Assembly: GCF_030232585.1 (NCBI RefSeq)
Contig: NZ_JASPJX010000001.1
Location: forward strand, 124,001 to 188,000
Direction: 5' to 3'
DNA from: Corynebacterium sp. MSK008
Lineage (GTDB): Bacteria > Actinomycetota > Actinomycetes > Mycobacteriales > Mycobacteriaceae
Length of the DNA stretch: 64,000 nt
The position numbers and the translations under genes were made by a program. The notes under the pieces are model-generated. The model was not told where the DNA came from and ran no database searches. It worked only from the letters and a program-made list of their open reading frames with translations. Positions 17,458 to 27,740 of the stretch are shown here, piece by piece (positions within the stretch are counted from its first letter, which is position 1; every line of letters begins with the position of its first letter).

Positions 17458-18942
17458 ATGACAAGCTTGCAGCAGCTCGCCGACATCGCTGGCGCGCGCA
17501 TCGTCAACCCGCCGAGCGCGGATGCGCCGGTGACCTTCGTCGGCCTGGATTCGCAAAACGTCGAGCCCGGTGGCCTGTTCGCCGCGCTGCCCGGTACCCG
17601 GGTTCACGGCGCGACCTACGCGTTCGATTCCGCCGCGGGCGCCATACTTACGGACGAAGCCGGCCTGGCGATTATCCAGCAGACAGCCGACCGTCGCCCG
17701 GTGCTGGTGGTGGAGGACGTGCGGGCAATCTTGGGCTATGTGGCGGCTGAGGTGTACGGGCACCCGTCGCAAAGCTTCACGCTCCTCGGCGTCACCGGCA
17801 CCTCCGGCAAAACAACCACCACCTACATGCTGGAGAAGGGGCTGACCGCTGCCGGCTGCAAGGTGGGGCTGATCGGCACCACCGGCACGAAGATCATGGG
17901 CCGCGACGTAGCCACGGAACTGACCACGCCGGAGGCGCCGATGCTGCAGCGGCTGTTCGCGCAGATGCGCGACGAGGGCGTTACGCATGTGGTCATGGAG
18001 GTTTCCTCGCACGCGCTGATGCTGGGGCGCGTCACCGGCTCGGACTTCGACGTCGCCGCGTTTACCAACCTGTCGCAGGATCACCTGGATTTCCACCCGA
18101 CCATGGAAGATTACTTCCAGGCGAAGGCGCTGTTCTTCGACCCGGCGAGCGAGCTGCACGCCAACCGCAGCGTCATCTGCGTCGACGACGAGTGGGGCCA
18201 GCGCATGGCCGAGCTTGCCGAGGCGCCGGTCACCGTCGCCACCACCAAGGGCGCCGATGTGGCCGCGCAGCTTGTGCGTATCGACGACCAAGGCCGCCAA
18301 CGCATCCAGCTCACCGCCGGCGAATCTTATGAGTTCACCCTGCCCATGCCAGGCGCGTTCAACGTGGCCAACGCGGCCCTCGCCGCGGCCATCGCACAGA
18401 CCGCGGGCGTGGAGCTGCAGCCGTTTTTGCACGGCCTGGAGCAGGCGGCGGTGCCTGGGCGCATGGAGCGTATCGACGAAGGCCAGCCGTTTGTCGCCGT
18501 CGTGGACTACGCCCACAAGCCGGCCGCCATCGGCGCGGTGCTGGCCACGCTGCGCGGCCAGGTGGAAGGGCGCATCGGTGTGGCCGTGGGCGCGGGCGGC
18601 GACCGCGATTCATCCAAGCGCCCGCTCATGGGCGCTGAGGCGGCCAAGGGTGCGGACTTCGTGGTGGTCACCGACGACAACCCGCGCACCGAGAACCCCA
18701 CCACCATCCGCGCCGCAGTGCTCGCGGGCGCGCGCGAGGCCGGCACGGGCGCGGAGATCGTCGAGGTCGGCTCCCGCGGCAAGGCCATCGACGCGCTCGT
18801 CGAGTGGGCGCAACCCGGCGACGCCGTGATCGTGGTGGGCAAGGGCCACGAGGTGGGACAGCTCGTCGGCACGGAGAAACTGCACTTCGACGACCGCGAA
18901 GAGATGCGCAGAGCAATCACAGAAAGGCAATCTCGAGCATGA
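17458..18942 (+). CDS. murE: UDP-MurNAc-tripeptide synthetase (meso-DAP ligase)
   Basis: The 494-residue Mur ligase adds the third stem-peptide residue to UDP-MurNAc-L-Ala-D-Glu. The ATP loop is GTSGKTTTT (residues 114-122). The substrate-defining motif DNPR at 407-410 is the form that selects meso-diaminopimelate, as expected for corynebacteria. It ends in an ATGA overlap with murF, which suggests coupled translation. Confidence 0.95.
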   Translation: MTSLQQLADIAGARIVNPPSADAPVTFVGLDSQNVEPGGLFAALPGTRVHGATYAFDSAAGAILTDEAGLAIIQQTADRRPVLVVEDVRAILGYVAAEVYGHPSQSFTLLGVTGTSGKTTTTYMLEKGLTAAGCKVGLIGTTGTKIMGRDVATELTTPEAPMLQRLFAQMRDEGVTHVVMEVSSHALMLGRVTGSDFDVAAFTNLSQDHLDFHPTMEDYFQAKALFFDPASELHANRSVICVDDEWGQRMAELAEAPVTVATTKGADVAAQLVRIDDQGRQRIQLTAGESYEFTLPMPGAFNVANAALAAAIAQTAGVELQPFLHGLEQAAVPGRMERIDEGQPFVAVVDYAHKPAAIGAVLATLRGQVEGRIGVAVGAGGDRDSSKRPLMGAEAAKGADFVVVTDDNPRTENPTTIRAAVLAGAREAGTGAEIVEVGSRGKAIDALVEWAQPGDAVIVVGKGHEVGQLVGTEKLHFDDREEMRRAITERQSRA

Positions 18943-20459
18943 TTGACATGACGCTGGCGCGCATCGCCGAGACCACCGGCGGGCGCCTAAGCCCGGAAGC
19001 CGACCCGGACACGCGCGTGACCGGGTTCGTGGAGTTCGACTCCCGCAAGATCGGCCCCGGCGGGCTCTTCGTCGCCTTCCCGGGCGCGCGCGTGGACGGG
19101 CACGACTTCGTGGACAAGGCCGCCGAGGCCGGCGCAGCCGCGTCGCTGACCACGCGTGAGGTGGGACGGCCTGCGGTGATCGTCGAGAAGCTGCCGCCCC
19201 GCGAAGGCGACAACTCGGACCTCGCCGCAAACGACCCGGATGGGTCCGCGGCGGGCGTGGTGGACGGCATGTCCAAGCTCGCCTCCGCTGTCGCGCGCGA
19301 GCTGACGGACGCGCACGGGCTGACCATCGTCGGTGTGACAGGCTCTGCTGGAAAAACTTCCACGAAGGACCTGATCGCCGCAGTGCTCTCGCGCGCTGGC
19401 GAGACGGTAGCGCCGCCGGGCAGCTTCAACAACGAGATCGGCCACCCGTACACGGTGCTGCGCTGCACCGAGGACACAGACTTTTTGGTCGCGGAGATGT
19501 CTGCCCGCGGCATCGGCCACATCGCGCACCTGGCCACCATCGCGCCGCCGAAAATCGGCGTGGTGCTCAACGTCGGCTCCGCGCACATCGGGGAGTTCGG
19601 CTCCCGCGAAAACATCGCGGAGGCCAAGGGCGAGTTGGTGGAGGCGCTGCCTAGCGACGGTGTCGCCGTGCTCAACGCGGACGACGAGCTCGTCGCCAGC
19701 ATGGCGCCGCGCACCAACGGGCGTGTGGTCACGTTCTCCGAATCCGGCAACACGGTTGCGGACTACTACGCCACAGATGTTGAGCTCGACGCGGTCGCGC
19801 GCGCATCCTTTACGCTGCACACCCCAAGTGGTGATCCGCAGCGCGTCACACTCGGCGTGTTCGGAGCGCACCAGGTGGGCAACGCGCTCGCCGCGGCGGC
19901 CGTGGGCACGGAGCTGGGCATGGACGCGACCACCGTTGCCGAGGCACTGTCCGCGGCGAGCTCGGTGTCCGTCAACCGCATGGACGTGAACACGCGCGCC
20001 GACGGCGTCACCGTGATCAACGACGCCTACAACGCCAACCCTGAATCCATGCGCGCGGCGATTGCTGCGCTGGGCTACACCGCCGCCGCCCGCCCGGGTG
20101 TGCGCTCGGTGGCCGTGCTTGGAGAGATGAGCGAGCTCGGCACCGGCACCGAGCAGGAGCACGCGCTGCTCGCGGACGAGTTGGCGCGCTACCGGGTGAC
20201 GCACCTGGTGGCCGTCGGCAAGTCCGATGCAATGGCAGCGCTGACCCGCCGCGCCGAGGACCAGGGCATCCGCACCACCGCCGTCGCCGACACCGGCGAG
20301 GCCGCGGAGACGGTGCGTGAGCTGTTGGCGTCCGCGCCTACGGGGGAGGACAATTGGCGCGAGCGCACAGACCGGGATGTTGTGCTGGTCAAGGCCTCCA
20401 ACGCCGCCCGGCTGTGGGTGGTGGCGGAAGCGCTCTTGCAAGGGCATACGCTTAGGTAG
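18939..20459 (+). CDS. murF: UDP-MurNAc-tripeptide:D-Ala-D-Ala ligase
   Basis: The 506-residue ligase adds D-Ala-D-Ala to complete UDP-MurNAc-pentapeptide in the cytosol. It has the ATP loop GVTGSAGKTSTKD, the central NEIGHPYT segment and the C-terminal INDAYNANPESM that is characteristic of MurF. The frame extends upstream inside murE, but the ATG at 18939 overlaps the murE stop by 4 nt and is preceded by AAAGG; ATG at 18948 is a weaker option. mraY follows 37 nt later. Confidence 0.95.
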   Translation: MIDMTLARIAETTGGRLSPEADPDTRVTGFVEFDSRKIGPGGLFVAFPGARVDGHDFVDKAAEAGAAASLTTREVGRPAVIVEKLPPREGDNSDLAANDPDGSAAGVVDGMSKLASAVARELTDAHGLTIVGVTGSAGKTSTKDLIAAVLSRAGETVAPPGSFNNEIGHPYTVLRCTEDTDFLVAEMSARGIGHIAHLATIAPPKIGVVLNVGSAHIGEFGSRENIAEAKGELVEALPSDGVAVLNADDELVASMAPRTNGRVVTFSESGNTVADYYATDVELDAVARASFTLHTPSGDPQRVTLGVFGAHQVGNALAAAAVGTELGMDATTVAEALSAASSVSVNRMDVNTRADGVTVINDAYNANPESMRAAIAALGYTAAARPGVRSVAVLGEMSELGTGTEQEHALLADELARYRVTHLVAVGKSDAMAALTRRAEDQGIRTTAVADTGEAAETVRELLASAPTGEDNWRERTDRDVVLVKASNAARLWVVAEALLQGHTLR

Positions 20460-20496
20460 ATCAAGCGACGTAGAGAAATAGCAAGGTACAACTTCC

Positions 20497-21597
20497 ATGG
20501 TTCAAGTTATCTGCGCCGGAATCATCAGCTTTTTGGTTTCGATCTTTTTCACCCCTGCGCTCATCCGGTACTTCAACCGGCGGGCCATGGGGCAGGAGAT
20601 CCGCGAGGACGGCCCGGCGTCCCACGCCCGCAAACGCGGCACCCCGACGATGGGTGGCCTTGCCATCCTCGCCGGCATCACCATGGGCTATCTCGGCGGC
20701 AGCTTCGTCGCCCTGCTCACGGGGCATTCGGCGTTTACGGCCACGGGCCTGATCGTGCTGTTTCTCACCCTGTCCCTGGGGCTGGTCGGCTTCGCCGATG
20801 ACGGCATCAAGCTGTTCATGCACCGCAACCTGGGCCTGAACAAAACCGCGAAGCTGGTGGCGCAGCTGGCCATCTCACTGATCTTCGGCGTGCTCATCCT
20901 GCGCTTCCCGGACGAAAACGGGCTGACCCCGGGCTCGCAGTTCTTAAGCTTTGTGCGCGACATTGAAACGATCGACCTGACCTTCGGCGGCGGGACAATC
21001 GGCACGATCTTTTTCCTCGTCTTCATCTACATCCTGCTGGCCGCCTGGTCGAACGCGGTGAACCTCACCGACGGCCTGGACGGGCTCGCATCCGGCACCA
21101 CCGCACTGGTGATGGCCGCGTACGTGGGCATTACCTTCTGGCAGTTCCGCAATTCCTGCGCGGCAGAGGCAGCCGCGGGCTGCTACAGCGTGCGCGACCC
21201 GCTGGACTTGGCCATTTTGGCCTCCGGAGGATTCGGCGCGTGTGTGGGGTTCCTCTGGTGGAACGCCGCCCCGGCGAAGATCTTCATGGGCGACACCGGC
21301 TCGCTCGCACTCGGCGGCTTGGTGGCGGGCCTGTCCGTGGGTTCGCGCACGGAGCTTTTGATGATCATCATCGGCGCGCTGTTCGTGCTCGAAGCGCTTT
21401 CCGTGGTCATCCAGGTGGCTTCGTTCAAGTCCACCGGCAAGCGCGTGTTCCGCATGGCGCCGTTCCACCACCACTTTGAAAACGGCGGGTGGCACGAGAC
21501 CACCGTCGTGGTGCGGTTCTGGATCATCTCCGCCATGGCGTTCATGCTCGGCCTGGCCGTGTTCTACGGCGAGTGGCTGAACGGGGCGAACCTGTGA
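20497..21597 (+). CDS. mraY: phospho-MurNAc-pentapeptide translocase
   Basis: The 366-residue polytopic enzyme transfers phospho-MurNAc-pentapeptide to undecaprenyl/decaprenyl phosphate, forming lipid I on the inner membrane face. About ten transmembrane helices are visible. Diagnostic motifs are [18 protein letters not shown] with the metal-binding Asp pair, [12 protein letters not shown], and the cytosolic histidine cluster PFHHHFE. An AAGG-containing site lies upstream. Its last codons overlap murD by 4 nt (GTGA). Confidence 0.96.
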   Translation: MVQVICAGIISFLVSIFFTPALIRYFNRRAMGQEIREDGPASHARKRGTPTMGGLAILAGITMGYLGGSFVALLTGHSAFTATGLIVLFLTLSLGLVGFADDGIKLFMHRNLGLNKTAKLVAQLAISLIFGVLILRFPDENGLTPGSQFLSFVRDIETIDLTFGGGTIGTIFFLVFIYILLAAWSNAVNLTDGLDGLASGTTALVMAAYVGITFWQFRNSCAAEAAAGCYSVRDPLDLAILASGGFGACVGFLWWNAAPAKIFMGDTGSLALGGLVAGLSVGSRTELLMIIIGALFVLEALSVVIQVASFKSTGKRVFRMAPFHHHFENGGWHETTVVVRFWIISAMAFMLGLAVFYGEWLNGANL

Positions 21598-22997
21598 CGC
21601 AGTCGATTCTGCCGGGCTACACCCTGGTCGCCGGCGCCGGCGTGTCTGGCTTCGGTGCGGCACAGCTGCTTCAGCGCGCCGGCGCCCGCTTCACCGTCGT
21701 GGACGACAACGAGGCCGGCCGCACCCGTGCCGCGGCGGCCGGCTACGACACCTGCACCGGCGACGAGGCCCGCGCCCGCTTCGGCGAGGTCGGCCTTGTG
21801 GTCACCTCGCCCGGATGGCGGCCGGATACGCCCTTGCTTGTCGACGCCGCATCCGCCGGCATCGACGTCATCGGCGACGTCGAGCTGTGCTTCCGGCTAG
21901 ACCGCGCGGGAGTCTTCGGAGAACCGCGCACTTGGCTCGTGGTCACCGGAACGAACGGCAAAACCACCACCACCGGCATGCTCGCGCAGATGATGATTGA
22001 GGCCGGCAAGGACACCGGCCTGCGCGCCGGCGCGTGCGGCAACATCGGCGTCGCGGTGGGGGAGGCGATGCTCGCACCCGAGCGTTTGGACGTGCTGGTG
22101 GCTGAGCTTTCCAGTTTCCAGCTGCACTGGTCCTCCCAGCTCGTGCCCGAGGCTGGCGTACTGCTGAACCTGGCGGACGACCACATCGACTGGCACGGCA
22201 GTTTTGCCGAGTACGCCGCGGCCAAGGCGAAAGTGCTCGCGGCACCGGTGGCGGTCGCGGGCATCGACGACACCGAGGTCGCGCGGATCGCCGCCGGCAC
22301 AGGGCGTGACGACATCGTCGGGTTCACGCTCAGCGAGCCGTCGGACGGCCAGGTTGGTGTGGTGGGCGGACGCATCGTCGCAAAGCTGGGCGGCAAAACT
22401 GTAGATGTCGCATCGGCCGACGGCATCGAGCCCGCCGGTGCCGCAGGCGTGCTGGACGCGCTGGCCGCCACCGCGGTGGCGCTGACCCAAGGTGCCAGTC
22501 CGAAGCACATCCAACGCGCGCTCGACGCGTACCAGGTAGAGGGCCACCGCGGCGCGGTCGTGCACTCCGGTGGCGGGGTGGACTGGGTGGACAATTCCAA
22601 GGCCACCAACCCGCACGCGGCGGATTCGGCGCTCACCGGCGCTGGCACCGTGGTGTGGGTCGCCGGCGGGCAGCTCAAGGGCGCGTCCGTGGACGCCGTG
22701 GTCAAAGCGCACGCCAAGCAGTTCCGCGCGGTGGCGCTTCTGGGCGTGGACCGGGAACTGATCCGCACCTCGCTCGAGCAGGTGGTGCCGGAGGTGCCCG
22801 TCTTCGTTTCCGACGCGCAGGACCCGGAGCAGGCGATGGACGAGGTCGTCGCGTGGGCCGCGACGCAGGCGCAGCCGGGAGACACGGTGCTATTGGCGCC
22901 CGCCGCGGCGAGCTTGGACATGTTTTCCGGCATGTCTGCGCGTGGCGACGCATTCGCGGCCGCCGCAATGCGACACTGGAACCCGCACAACAAGTAA
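21594..22997 (+). CDS. murD: UDP-MurNAc-L-Ala:D-Glu ligase
   Basis: The 467-residue ligase adds D-glutamate to UDP-MurNAc-L-alanine. The N-terminal Rossmann part contains [13 protein letters not shown]; the ATP loop is [14 protein letters not shown] is replaced by [10 protein letters not shown] as in MurD; and the C-terminal region has [11 protein letters not shown]. The frame is open upstream within mraY, but the GTG at 21594 overlaps the mraY stop and gives the normal family length. Confidence 0.95.
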   Translation: MTQSILPGYTLVAGAGVSGFGAAQLLQRAGARFTVVDDNEAGRTRAAAAGYDTCTGDEARARFGEVGLVVTSPGWRPDTPLLVDAASAGIDVIGDVELCFRLDRAGVFGEPRTWLVVTGTNGKTTTTGMLAQMMIEAGKDTGLRAGACGNIGVAVGEAMLAPERLDVLVAELSSFQLHWSSQLVPEAGVLLNLADDHIDWHGSFAEYAAAKAKVLAAPVAVAGIDDTEVARIAAGTGRDDIVGFTLSEPSDGQVGVVGGRIVAKLGGKTVDVASADGIEPAGAAGVLDALAATAVALTQGASPKHIQRALDAYQVEGHRGAVVHSGGGVDWVDNSKATNPHAADSALTGAGTVVWVAGGQLKGASVDAVVKAHAKQFRAVALLGVDRELIRTSLEQVVPEVPVFVSDAQDPEQAMDEVVAWAATQAQPGDTVLLAPAAASLDMFSGMSARGDAFAAAAMRHWNPHNK

Positions 22998-22998
22998 G

Positions 22999-23015
22999 CT
23001 CAACTAAAGGTTGAG
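22999..23015 (+). other. small hairpin between murD and ftsW
   Basis: CTCAAC-TAAAG-GTTGAG forms a 6-bp stem followed by GTTTTCTT. It could be a weak terminator or processing site in the middle of the dcw operon; the stem is short. Confidence 0.35.
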
Positions 23016-23048
23016 GTTTTCTTCCGCGGTTCCAATCGAAAGGGCAGC

Positions 23049-24449
23049 ATGACGGTTCAACGCGCACCCCGGCAACGCGCACCACGGCCGGACGCCCCAT
23101 CGAAGCTCAGTGCAGGGGTCAGGCGCATCCAGGAGGCGCTCGACTCCCGGCCGCTGATCGACTACACCATGATCCGCAGCATCGTGCTCTTCCTCGCCGG
23201 CCTCGGCGTGGTCATGGTGATGAGCTCGTCCATGGCGACCTCGTTCGCCGCCAGTGCGAGCGTATGGTCCCTAGCTGTGCGCCAGTTCGTGATGGTCATG
23301 CTCGGCCTCATCGCGTTCTGGGCGGCGCTGAAGACCCCGCCGGAGCGGCTCCGGGGCCTGAGCAATTGGCTGATGGTCATCGCCGTGTTGCTGCTGATCG
23401 CCGTGCTCACGCCGCTGGGCACCGGCCGCGCCGAGGTGGGGTCGCAGTCCTGGCTGGTGGCCGGCCCGCTGCGACTGCAGCCCTCCGAGTTCGCCCGCGT
23501 GGCCATCGCCATGTGGGGCGCGAAGATCCTGGCCAACAAGGATCCGCGCCGCCTGTTCGTCCCAGATAACGGGTTTGCCGCGTTTATCTCTGTTTCCCTG
23601 CTCTGCGTGCTGCTGATCGCCATGCAGGGCGACATGGGCATGGCGCTGTCTTTCGCTGTCGTGGTGGCGTTCATCCTGCTGTTTGCAGGTGTGTCCCTGA
23701 AGGCCGTCGGCGTGGTGGCCGCCTCGGGCGTTGTGGCGTTGGTGGTGATCTTCCTCTCCGGCAGCTTCCGCTCCGACCGCTTCCACGTCTATTTCGACGC
23801 GCTGCGCGGCCACTTCGACGACACGCAGGGCATCGCGTTCCAATCCCACCAGGGCTTCTTGTCGTTGGCGGATGGCCACATCTTCGGCGTGGGCCTGGGC
23901 CAGTCCCGCGCGAAGTGGTTCTACCTGCCGGAGGCCCGCAACGACTTCATCTTCGCCGTCATCGGCGAGGAGCTCGGCCTGTGGGGCGGCGCGCTGGTGA
24001 TTACACTGTTCGCGCTGCTGGGCTTCTTCGGCATGCGCACCGCGCTGCGGGCGCAGACGCAGTATCAGACGCTGATGGCCGCATCTCTGACCGCGGCGGT
24101 GGTCTCCCAGGCCTTCATCAACATGGCCTATGTCGTGGGGCTGCTGCCGGTGACGGGCATCCAGCTGCCGATGCTGTCCGCCGGCGGGTCCTCGGCGGTG
24201 TTCACCCTCGGCGCGATGGGCGTGCTGGCGTCCGTGGCGCGCCACGAGCCGGACGCGATCTCGTCGATGCAGAACTACGGTCGCCCTGTATTCGACCGCA
24301 TCTTCTTTATCGCCGAGCCCCGTGCGCTGAAGCAGCGCCGCCCGGCGCCAGCCGCCGCGCCGCGCCGCGAGCGCTACGGCACGCCGGTGACCCAGCCGGT
24401 CGCCGCGGCCTACCATAGGCAGCCGCACCGCCGGACCCAGCGCCGTTAG
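23049..24449 (+). CDS. ftsW: SEDS peptidoglycan glycosyltransferase
   Basis: The 466-residue SEDS-family polymerase has about ten transmembrane helices. It contains QPSEFARVA, a GDMGMALSF loop, the catalytic-region HQGFLSLADG and the C-terminal GGSSAVFTLGAMG. It polymerises lipid II at the septum with FtsI. The cytosolic C-terminus is rich in Arg and Pro, as in actinobacterial FtsW proteins that contact FtsZ or FtsI. AAAGGGC precedes the ATG. murG begins 7 nt after the stop. Confidence 0.93.
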   Translation: MTVQRAPRQRAPRPDAPSKLSAGVRRIQEALDSRPLIDYTMIRSIVLFLAGLGVVMVMSSSMATSFAASASVWSLAVRQFVMVMLGLIAFWAALKTPPERLRGLSNWLMVIAVLLLIAVLTPLGTGRAEVGSQSWLVAGPLRLQPSEFARVAIAMWGAKILANKDPRRLFVPDNGFAAFISVSLLCVLLIAMQGDMGMALSFAVVVAFILLFAGVSLKAVGVVAASGVVALVVIFLSGSFRSDRFHVYFDALRGHFDDTQGIAFQSHQGFLSLADGHIFGVGLGQSRAKWFYLPEARNDFIFAVIGEELGLWGGALVITLFALLGFFGMRTALRAQTQYQTLMAASLTAAVVSQAFINMAYVVGLLPVTGIQLPMLSAGGSSAVFTLGAMGVLASVARHEPDAISSMQNYGRPVFDRIFFIAEPRALKQRRPAPAAAPRRERYGTPVTQPVAAAYHRQPHRRTQRR

Positions 24450-24456
24450 GAGATCT

Positions 24457-25536
24457 ATGACCACCGAGAACTTCAGCGTCGTCATCGCAGGTGGCGGCAC
24501 CGCGGGCCACATCGAGCCCGCACTTGCAGTCGCGGAGGTGCTTCGCGACGCGTACGGGGCAAACGTCGTCGCCCTCGGCACCGAACGCGGACTGGAAACG
24601 ACCATCGTGCCCGCCCGCGGGTTCGAGCTTTCCCTGATCGACCCGGTGCCCATCCCGCGCAAGAAACCGTGGAAGCTCGCCTCCGTGCCGTTCAAGCTGG
24701 CGCGCAGCGTGCGCCAGGCCAAGCAGGCCATGAAGCGCAGCGGTGCGATCGCCGTCTTCGGCACCGGCGGCTACGTCTCCGGCCCAGCGTATCTGGCCGC
24801 GAAGCAGCTGGGCCTGCCGTTTTTCGTGCTGGAGACCAACGCGCTGGCCGGCATGGCCAACAAGCTGGGCGTGAAAATCGGCGGCACCGGGTTGAACGCG
24901 GTGCCCAATTCCGGCATGGCAGGCGAGGTTGTCGGCGTGCCAGTGCGCCCCGGCGTGGGGGTGGACCCGGACGGCGCGAAGCGTGAGCGCGGCCTGCGCA
25001 TGTGGAACCTGCAGGAAGACCGCCCGACCATCCTGGTCACTGGCGGCTCCCAGGGCGCGGTGAGCATCAACGCGGCCTTGGCCGACGCGGTGGAGCGCCT
25101 CACCGGCGCGGGGTACCAGATCCTGCACGCCTACGGCCGCAAGAACGACGCGCCGGCGGCCTACGACCACTACACGGCCGTGCCCTATATCGACGACATG
25201 GAAGCCGCATACGCCGTCGCCGACGTGGTGGTGTGCCGCTCCGGCGCCATGACGGTCGCCGAGAACTCTGCCGCTGGCATCCCTGCCATCTACATCCCCC
25301 TGCCGCACGGCAACGGCGAGCAGGGGCTCAACTCCTCCCACCTCGTCGACGCCGGAGCGGCCCTGCGTATCGACGATGCGGCACTGAGCGGCGACGTGCT
25401 CGTCGAGAAGCTGCTACCCCTGAAGGACCCCGACGCACGCGCGACGATGCGCGCAGCACTCGAGGACACCGGCGCTGGCAGCGTTGCCGAGGACCTTGCC
25501 GCGCGCATCGTCGCGGCTGCTGGAAAGGACACATAA
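24457..25536 (+). CDS. murG: lipid II-forming GlcNAc transferase
   Basis: The 359-residue GT28 enzyme adds GlcNAc from UDP-GlcNAc to lipid I, forming lipid II at the cytosolic membrane face. The N-terminal G-loop is AGGGTAGHIEPALAVAE, followed by GTGGYVSGPAYLAA. The donor site includes VTGGSQGAVSIN and CRSGAMTVAE. TTAGGAGA lies just before the ATG. The stop is directly followed by murC. Confidence 0.96.
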   Translation: MTTENFSVVIAGGGTAGHIEPALAVAEVLRDAYGANVVALGTERGLETTIVPARGFELSLIDPVPIPRKKPWKLASVPFKLARSVRQAKQAMKRSGAIAVFGTGGYVSGPAYLAAKQLGLPFFVLETNALAGMANKLGVKIGGTGLNAVPNSGMAGEVVGVPVRPGVGVDPDGAKRERGLRMWNLQEDRPTILVTGGSQGAVSINAALADAVERLTGAGYQILHAYGRKNDAPAAYDHYTAVPYIDDMEAAYAVADVVVCRSGAMTVAENSAAGIPAIYIPLPHGNGEQGLNSSHLVDAGAALRIDDAALSGDVLVEKLLPLKDPDARATMRAALEDTGAGSVAEDLAARIVAAAGKDT

Positions 25537-26958
25537 ATGACAGATCTCTCTCGCGTCCACCTCATCGGCATCGGCGGGTCCGGCATGTCCGGCGTGGCGC
25601 ACATCCTGCTGGACCGCGGCGCGACCGTGACCGGCTCCGACGCCAAGGATTCCCGCCCCGTGCGCGCGCTGAAAGCCAAGGGCGCCAAGGTCGCTCTTGG
25701 GCACGACGAGGCCAACCTGGAGCTGTCCGGCGAGCTGCCCACCGCCGTGGTGACCAGCTTCGCCGCCATCCCGCAGGACAACCCTGAGCTGGTGCGCGCC
25801 AAGCGAGAGGGCATTCCGCTGCTGCGCCGCTCCGACCTGCTCGCGGAGCTGATGGAGGGCTCGACCCAGCTGCTGCTCGCCGGCACACACGGCAAGACGT
25901 CCACGACCTCAATGGCGGTGGTGGCGCTGCAGGCGGCGGGGGAGGACCCCTCGTTCGCCATCGGCGGCCAGCTCAACCGCGCCGGCACCAACGCCCACCA
26001 CGGCCACGGCGACGTGTTCGTGGCGGAGGCCGACGAGTCCGACGCTTCGCTTTTGCGCTACTCGCCGGATGTCGCGGTGATCACGAACATCGAGCCGGAC
26101 CACCTGGACTTCTACGGCACTAGCGAGAAGTACTTCCAGGTTTTCGACGATTTCGCGGACTTGGCAAAGCATGTGGTGGTTTGCCTCGACGACGACAACG
26201 CCGCCGCCTGCGGCGAGCGCGCCCTCGAGCGCGGCCTGACGGTTTCCGGCTACGGCACCGCGGAGGCTGCCGCCCGCCACCCGAAGATCCCCGCTGGGGC
26301 TGTGATCACCGGCGAGCGCCAGGACGGCGAGCACACCGTGGTGGAGGCGCAGCTGCGCACCGGCCGCATCTCCGGAGACGTGATGTACACGCTGGCGATT
26401 CCGGGCCGCCACATGGTGCTCAACTCCGCCGCCGCACTGCTCGGCGGCGTGCTCGTGGGCGCCGACCCGGCAAAACTCGCCCAGGGATTGAGCGAGTTCA
26501 GCGGTGTGCGCCGCCGCTTCGAGTTCAAAGGCGAGGCGAACGGGACCCGTGTCTACGACGATTACGCCCACCACCCGACGGAGGTCGCTGCCGTGCTCAC
26601 CGCCGCCCGGGACAAAGTTGCAGCTGAGGGTAATGGCGCCCGCGTCGTGGTCTGTTTCCAACCCCACCTGTACTCGCGCACCCAGGAGTTCGCGACTGAG
26701 TTCGCCGAAGCACTTTCGCTTAGCGACGAATGCGTGCTGCTGGATATCTTCGGCGCCCGTGAAACACCGGTGGAGGGCGTGACCTCCCGGATCATCGCCG
26801 AGAAGATGACCGCGCCCGTGCGTTTGGAGTCGGACTTCTCCGCGGCGCCCGCGACCGTGGCGGCGGTAGCCAAACCCGGAGACCTCGTGCTCACCATGGG
26901 TGCGGGCAGCGTGACCATGCTGGCGGACGAGATTCTCGCCGCGTTGCGGGAGGCATAA
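25537..26958 (+). CDS. murC: UDP-MurNAc:L-Ala ligase
   Basis: The 473-residue ligase starts the stem peptide by adding L-alanine to UDP-MurNAc. It shows the N-terminal [14 protein letters not shown], the ATP loop [20 protein letters not shown] and [10 protein letters not shown]. The ATG directly follows the murG stop and has AAAGGACA upstream. No murB or ddl lies beside it, as in other corynebacterial dcw clusters. Confidence 0.96.
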   Translation: MTDLSRVHLIGIGGSGMSGVAHILLDRGATVTGSDAKDSRPVRALKAKGAKVALGHDEANLELSGELPTAVVTSFAAIPQDNPELVRAKREGIPLLRRSDLLAELMEGSTQLLLAGTHGKTSTTSMAVVALQAAGEDPSFAIGGQLNRAGTNAHHGHGDVFVAEADESDASLLRYSPDVAVITNIEPDHLDFYGTSEKYFQVFDDFADLAKHVVVCLDDDNAAACGERALERGLTVSGYGTAEAAARHPKIPAGAVITGERQDGEHTVVEAQLRTGRISGDVMYTLAIPGRHMVLNSAAALLGGVLVGADPAKLAQGLSEFSGVRRRFEFKGEANGTRVYDDYAHHPTEVAAVLTAARDKVAAEGNGARVVVCFQPHLYSRTQEFATEFAEALSLSDECVLLDIFGARETPVEGVTSRIIAEKMTAPVRLESDFSAAPATVAAVAKPGDLVLTMGAGSVTMLADEILAALREA

Positions 26959-26959
26959 C

Positions 26960-27607
26960 GTGTCCCGCCGCGCGATCGCGATTGTCGCCGGCTGCGTAGC
27001 CCTTGTGCTCGCGGTCGTGGCGGCACTGCCGTTTACCCCGGCCATGCCTGTCGACGATGTCAACGTCGAAGGTGCTGTGAATCTGCCCGCCGAGGAAGTG
27101 AAGTCGCTTTCCGGCGTGGAGGTAGGCACCCCGATGGGGCGCGTGGACGTGCATGGGGCCGCCCAGAACGTGGCTGCCAACCCGTGGGTCAGTTCGGTGA
27201 CGGTGAAGCGCAATTGGCCGAATGCAGTGGATGTCACGGTGGTGGAGCACACCCCGGTGGCCTGGATCGACCAGGGCGGCGAGCCTCACCTGATTAACAG
27301 CGAGGGCAAGGATTTCGTTGTTGCCCAGCCGCCGGTGGGGGCGGTGCAGCTCGTCGACATGAACGAAGAGCAACTGCCCAAGGCGGTGGAGGTCGCCTCC
27401 GCGATTACCGACCCGGCCCGCCCGCAGGTCCGCGAGCTGACCCGCGACGGGGACCATAGTTTCGTGCTCAAGCTGGATGGCGACAGGACTGTCACGTGGG
27501 GTGCGGCGGAAGACAACCAGAATAAAGCGCTCGCGCTTGAGACGGTGCTGCAGCTGCCCGGAAAAACATTCAATATTTCCAACCCGGAGTTGGTCACTTC
27601 GCGCTAA
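26960..27607 (+). CDS. ftsQ: division protein FtsQ (POTRA domain)
   Basis: The 215-residue bitopic protein has a very short cytosolic N-terminus, one transmembrane helix (about 5-23) and a POTRA domain opening with [18 protein letters not shown], then the FtsQ beta domain. It bridges early and late divisome proteins through FtsB/FtsL. Its cytosolic part is much shorter than in many actinobacteria, which usually have a long disordered region. The GTG lies one base after the murC stop. Confidence 0.9.
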   Translation: MSRRAIAIVAGCVALVLAVVAALPFTPAMPVDDVNVEGAVNLPAEEVKSLSGVEVGTPMGRVDVHGAAQNVAANPWVSSVTVKRNWPNAVDVTVVEHTPVAWIDQGGEPHLINSEGKDFVVAQPPVGAVQLVDMNEEQLPKAVEVASAITDPARPQVRELTRDGDHSFVLKLDGDRTVTWGAAEDNQNKALALETVLQLPGKTFNISNPELVTSR

Positions 27608-27615
27608 AACCGCAG

Positions 27616-27650
27616 GTCACAACCCTAAAGTAGTGGTTGAGGGTTGTGAC
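27616..27650 (+). promoter_or_regulatory. perfect 11-bp inverted repeat in the ftsQ-ftsZ gap
   Basis: GTCACAACCCT (27616-27626) and AGGGTTGTGAC (27640-27650) are perfect complements around a 13-nt loop. With no T-run after it, it may be an operator, an RNA processing site or an attenuating hairpin upstream of ftsZ. Confidence 0.5.
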
Positions 27651-27680
27651 ACGCCGACCCAGAAAACAAAAAACGGGCAG

Positions 27681-27728
27681 CTTTCACACAAGATGGGTAG
27701 CAACTGCAAAAACCAACTTGTGAAAGGC
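27681..27728 (+). promoter_or_regulatory. possible ftsZ leader hairpin covering the ribosome site
   Basis: CTTTCACACAAG (27681-27692) can pair with CTTGTGAAAG (27717-27726), leaving a 2-nt bulge. The right arm contains the AAAGG Shine-Dalgarno that lies 13 nt before the ftsZ ATG, so folding could limit translation. Confidence 0.4.
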
Positions 27729-27740
27729 GAGACAATCACC

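Noticed and set aside
15211..18516. Very long open frame (1101 codons) antisense to ftsI and murE
   Set aside because: High GC at third positions keeps antisense frames open. The plus strand carries complete, motif-bearing ftsI and murE, and the antisense product has no recognisable domain. The same applies to long minus frames under aroG (4411-5841), ileS (32466-34412) and dnaE (47106-48932).
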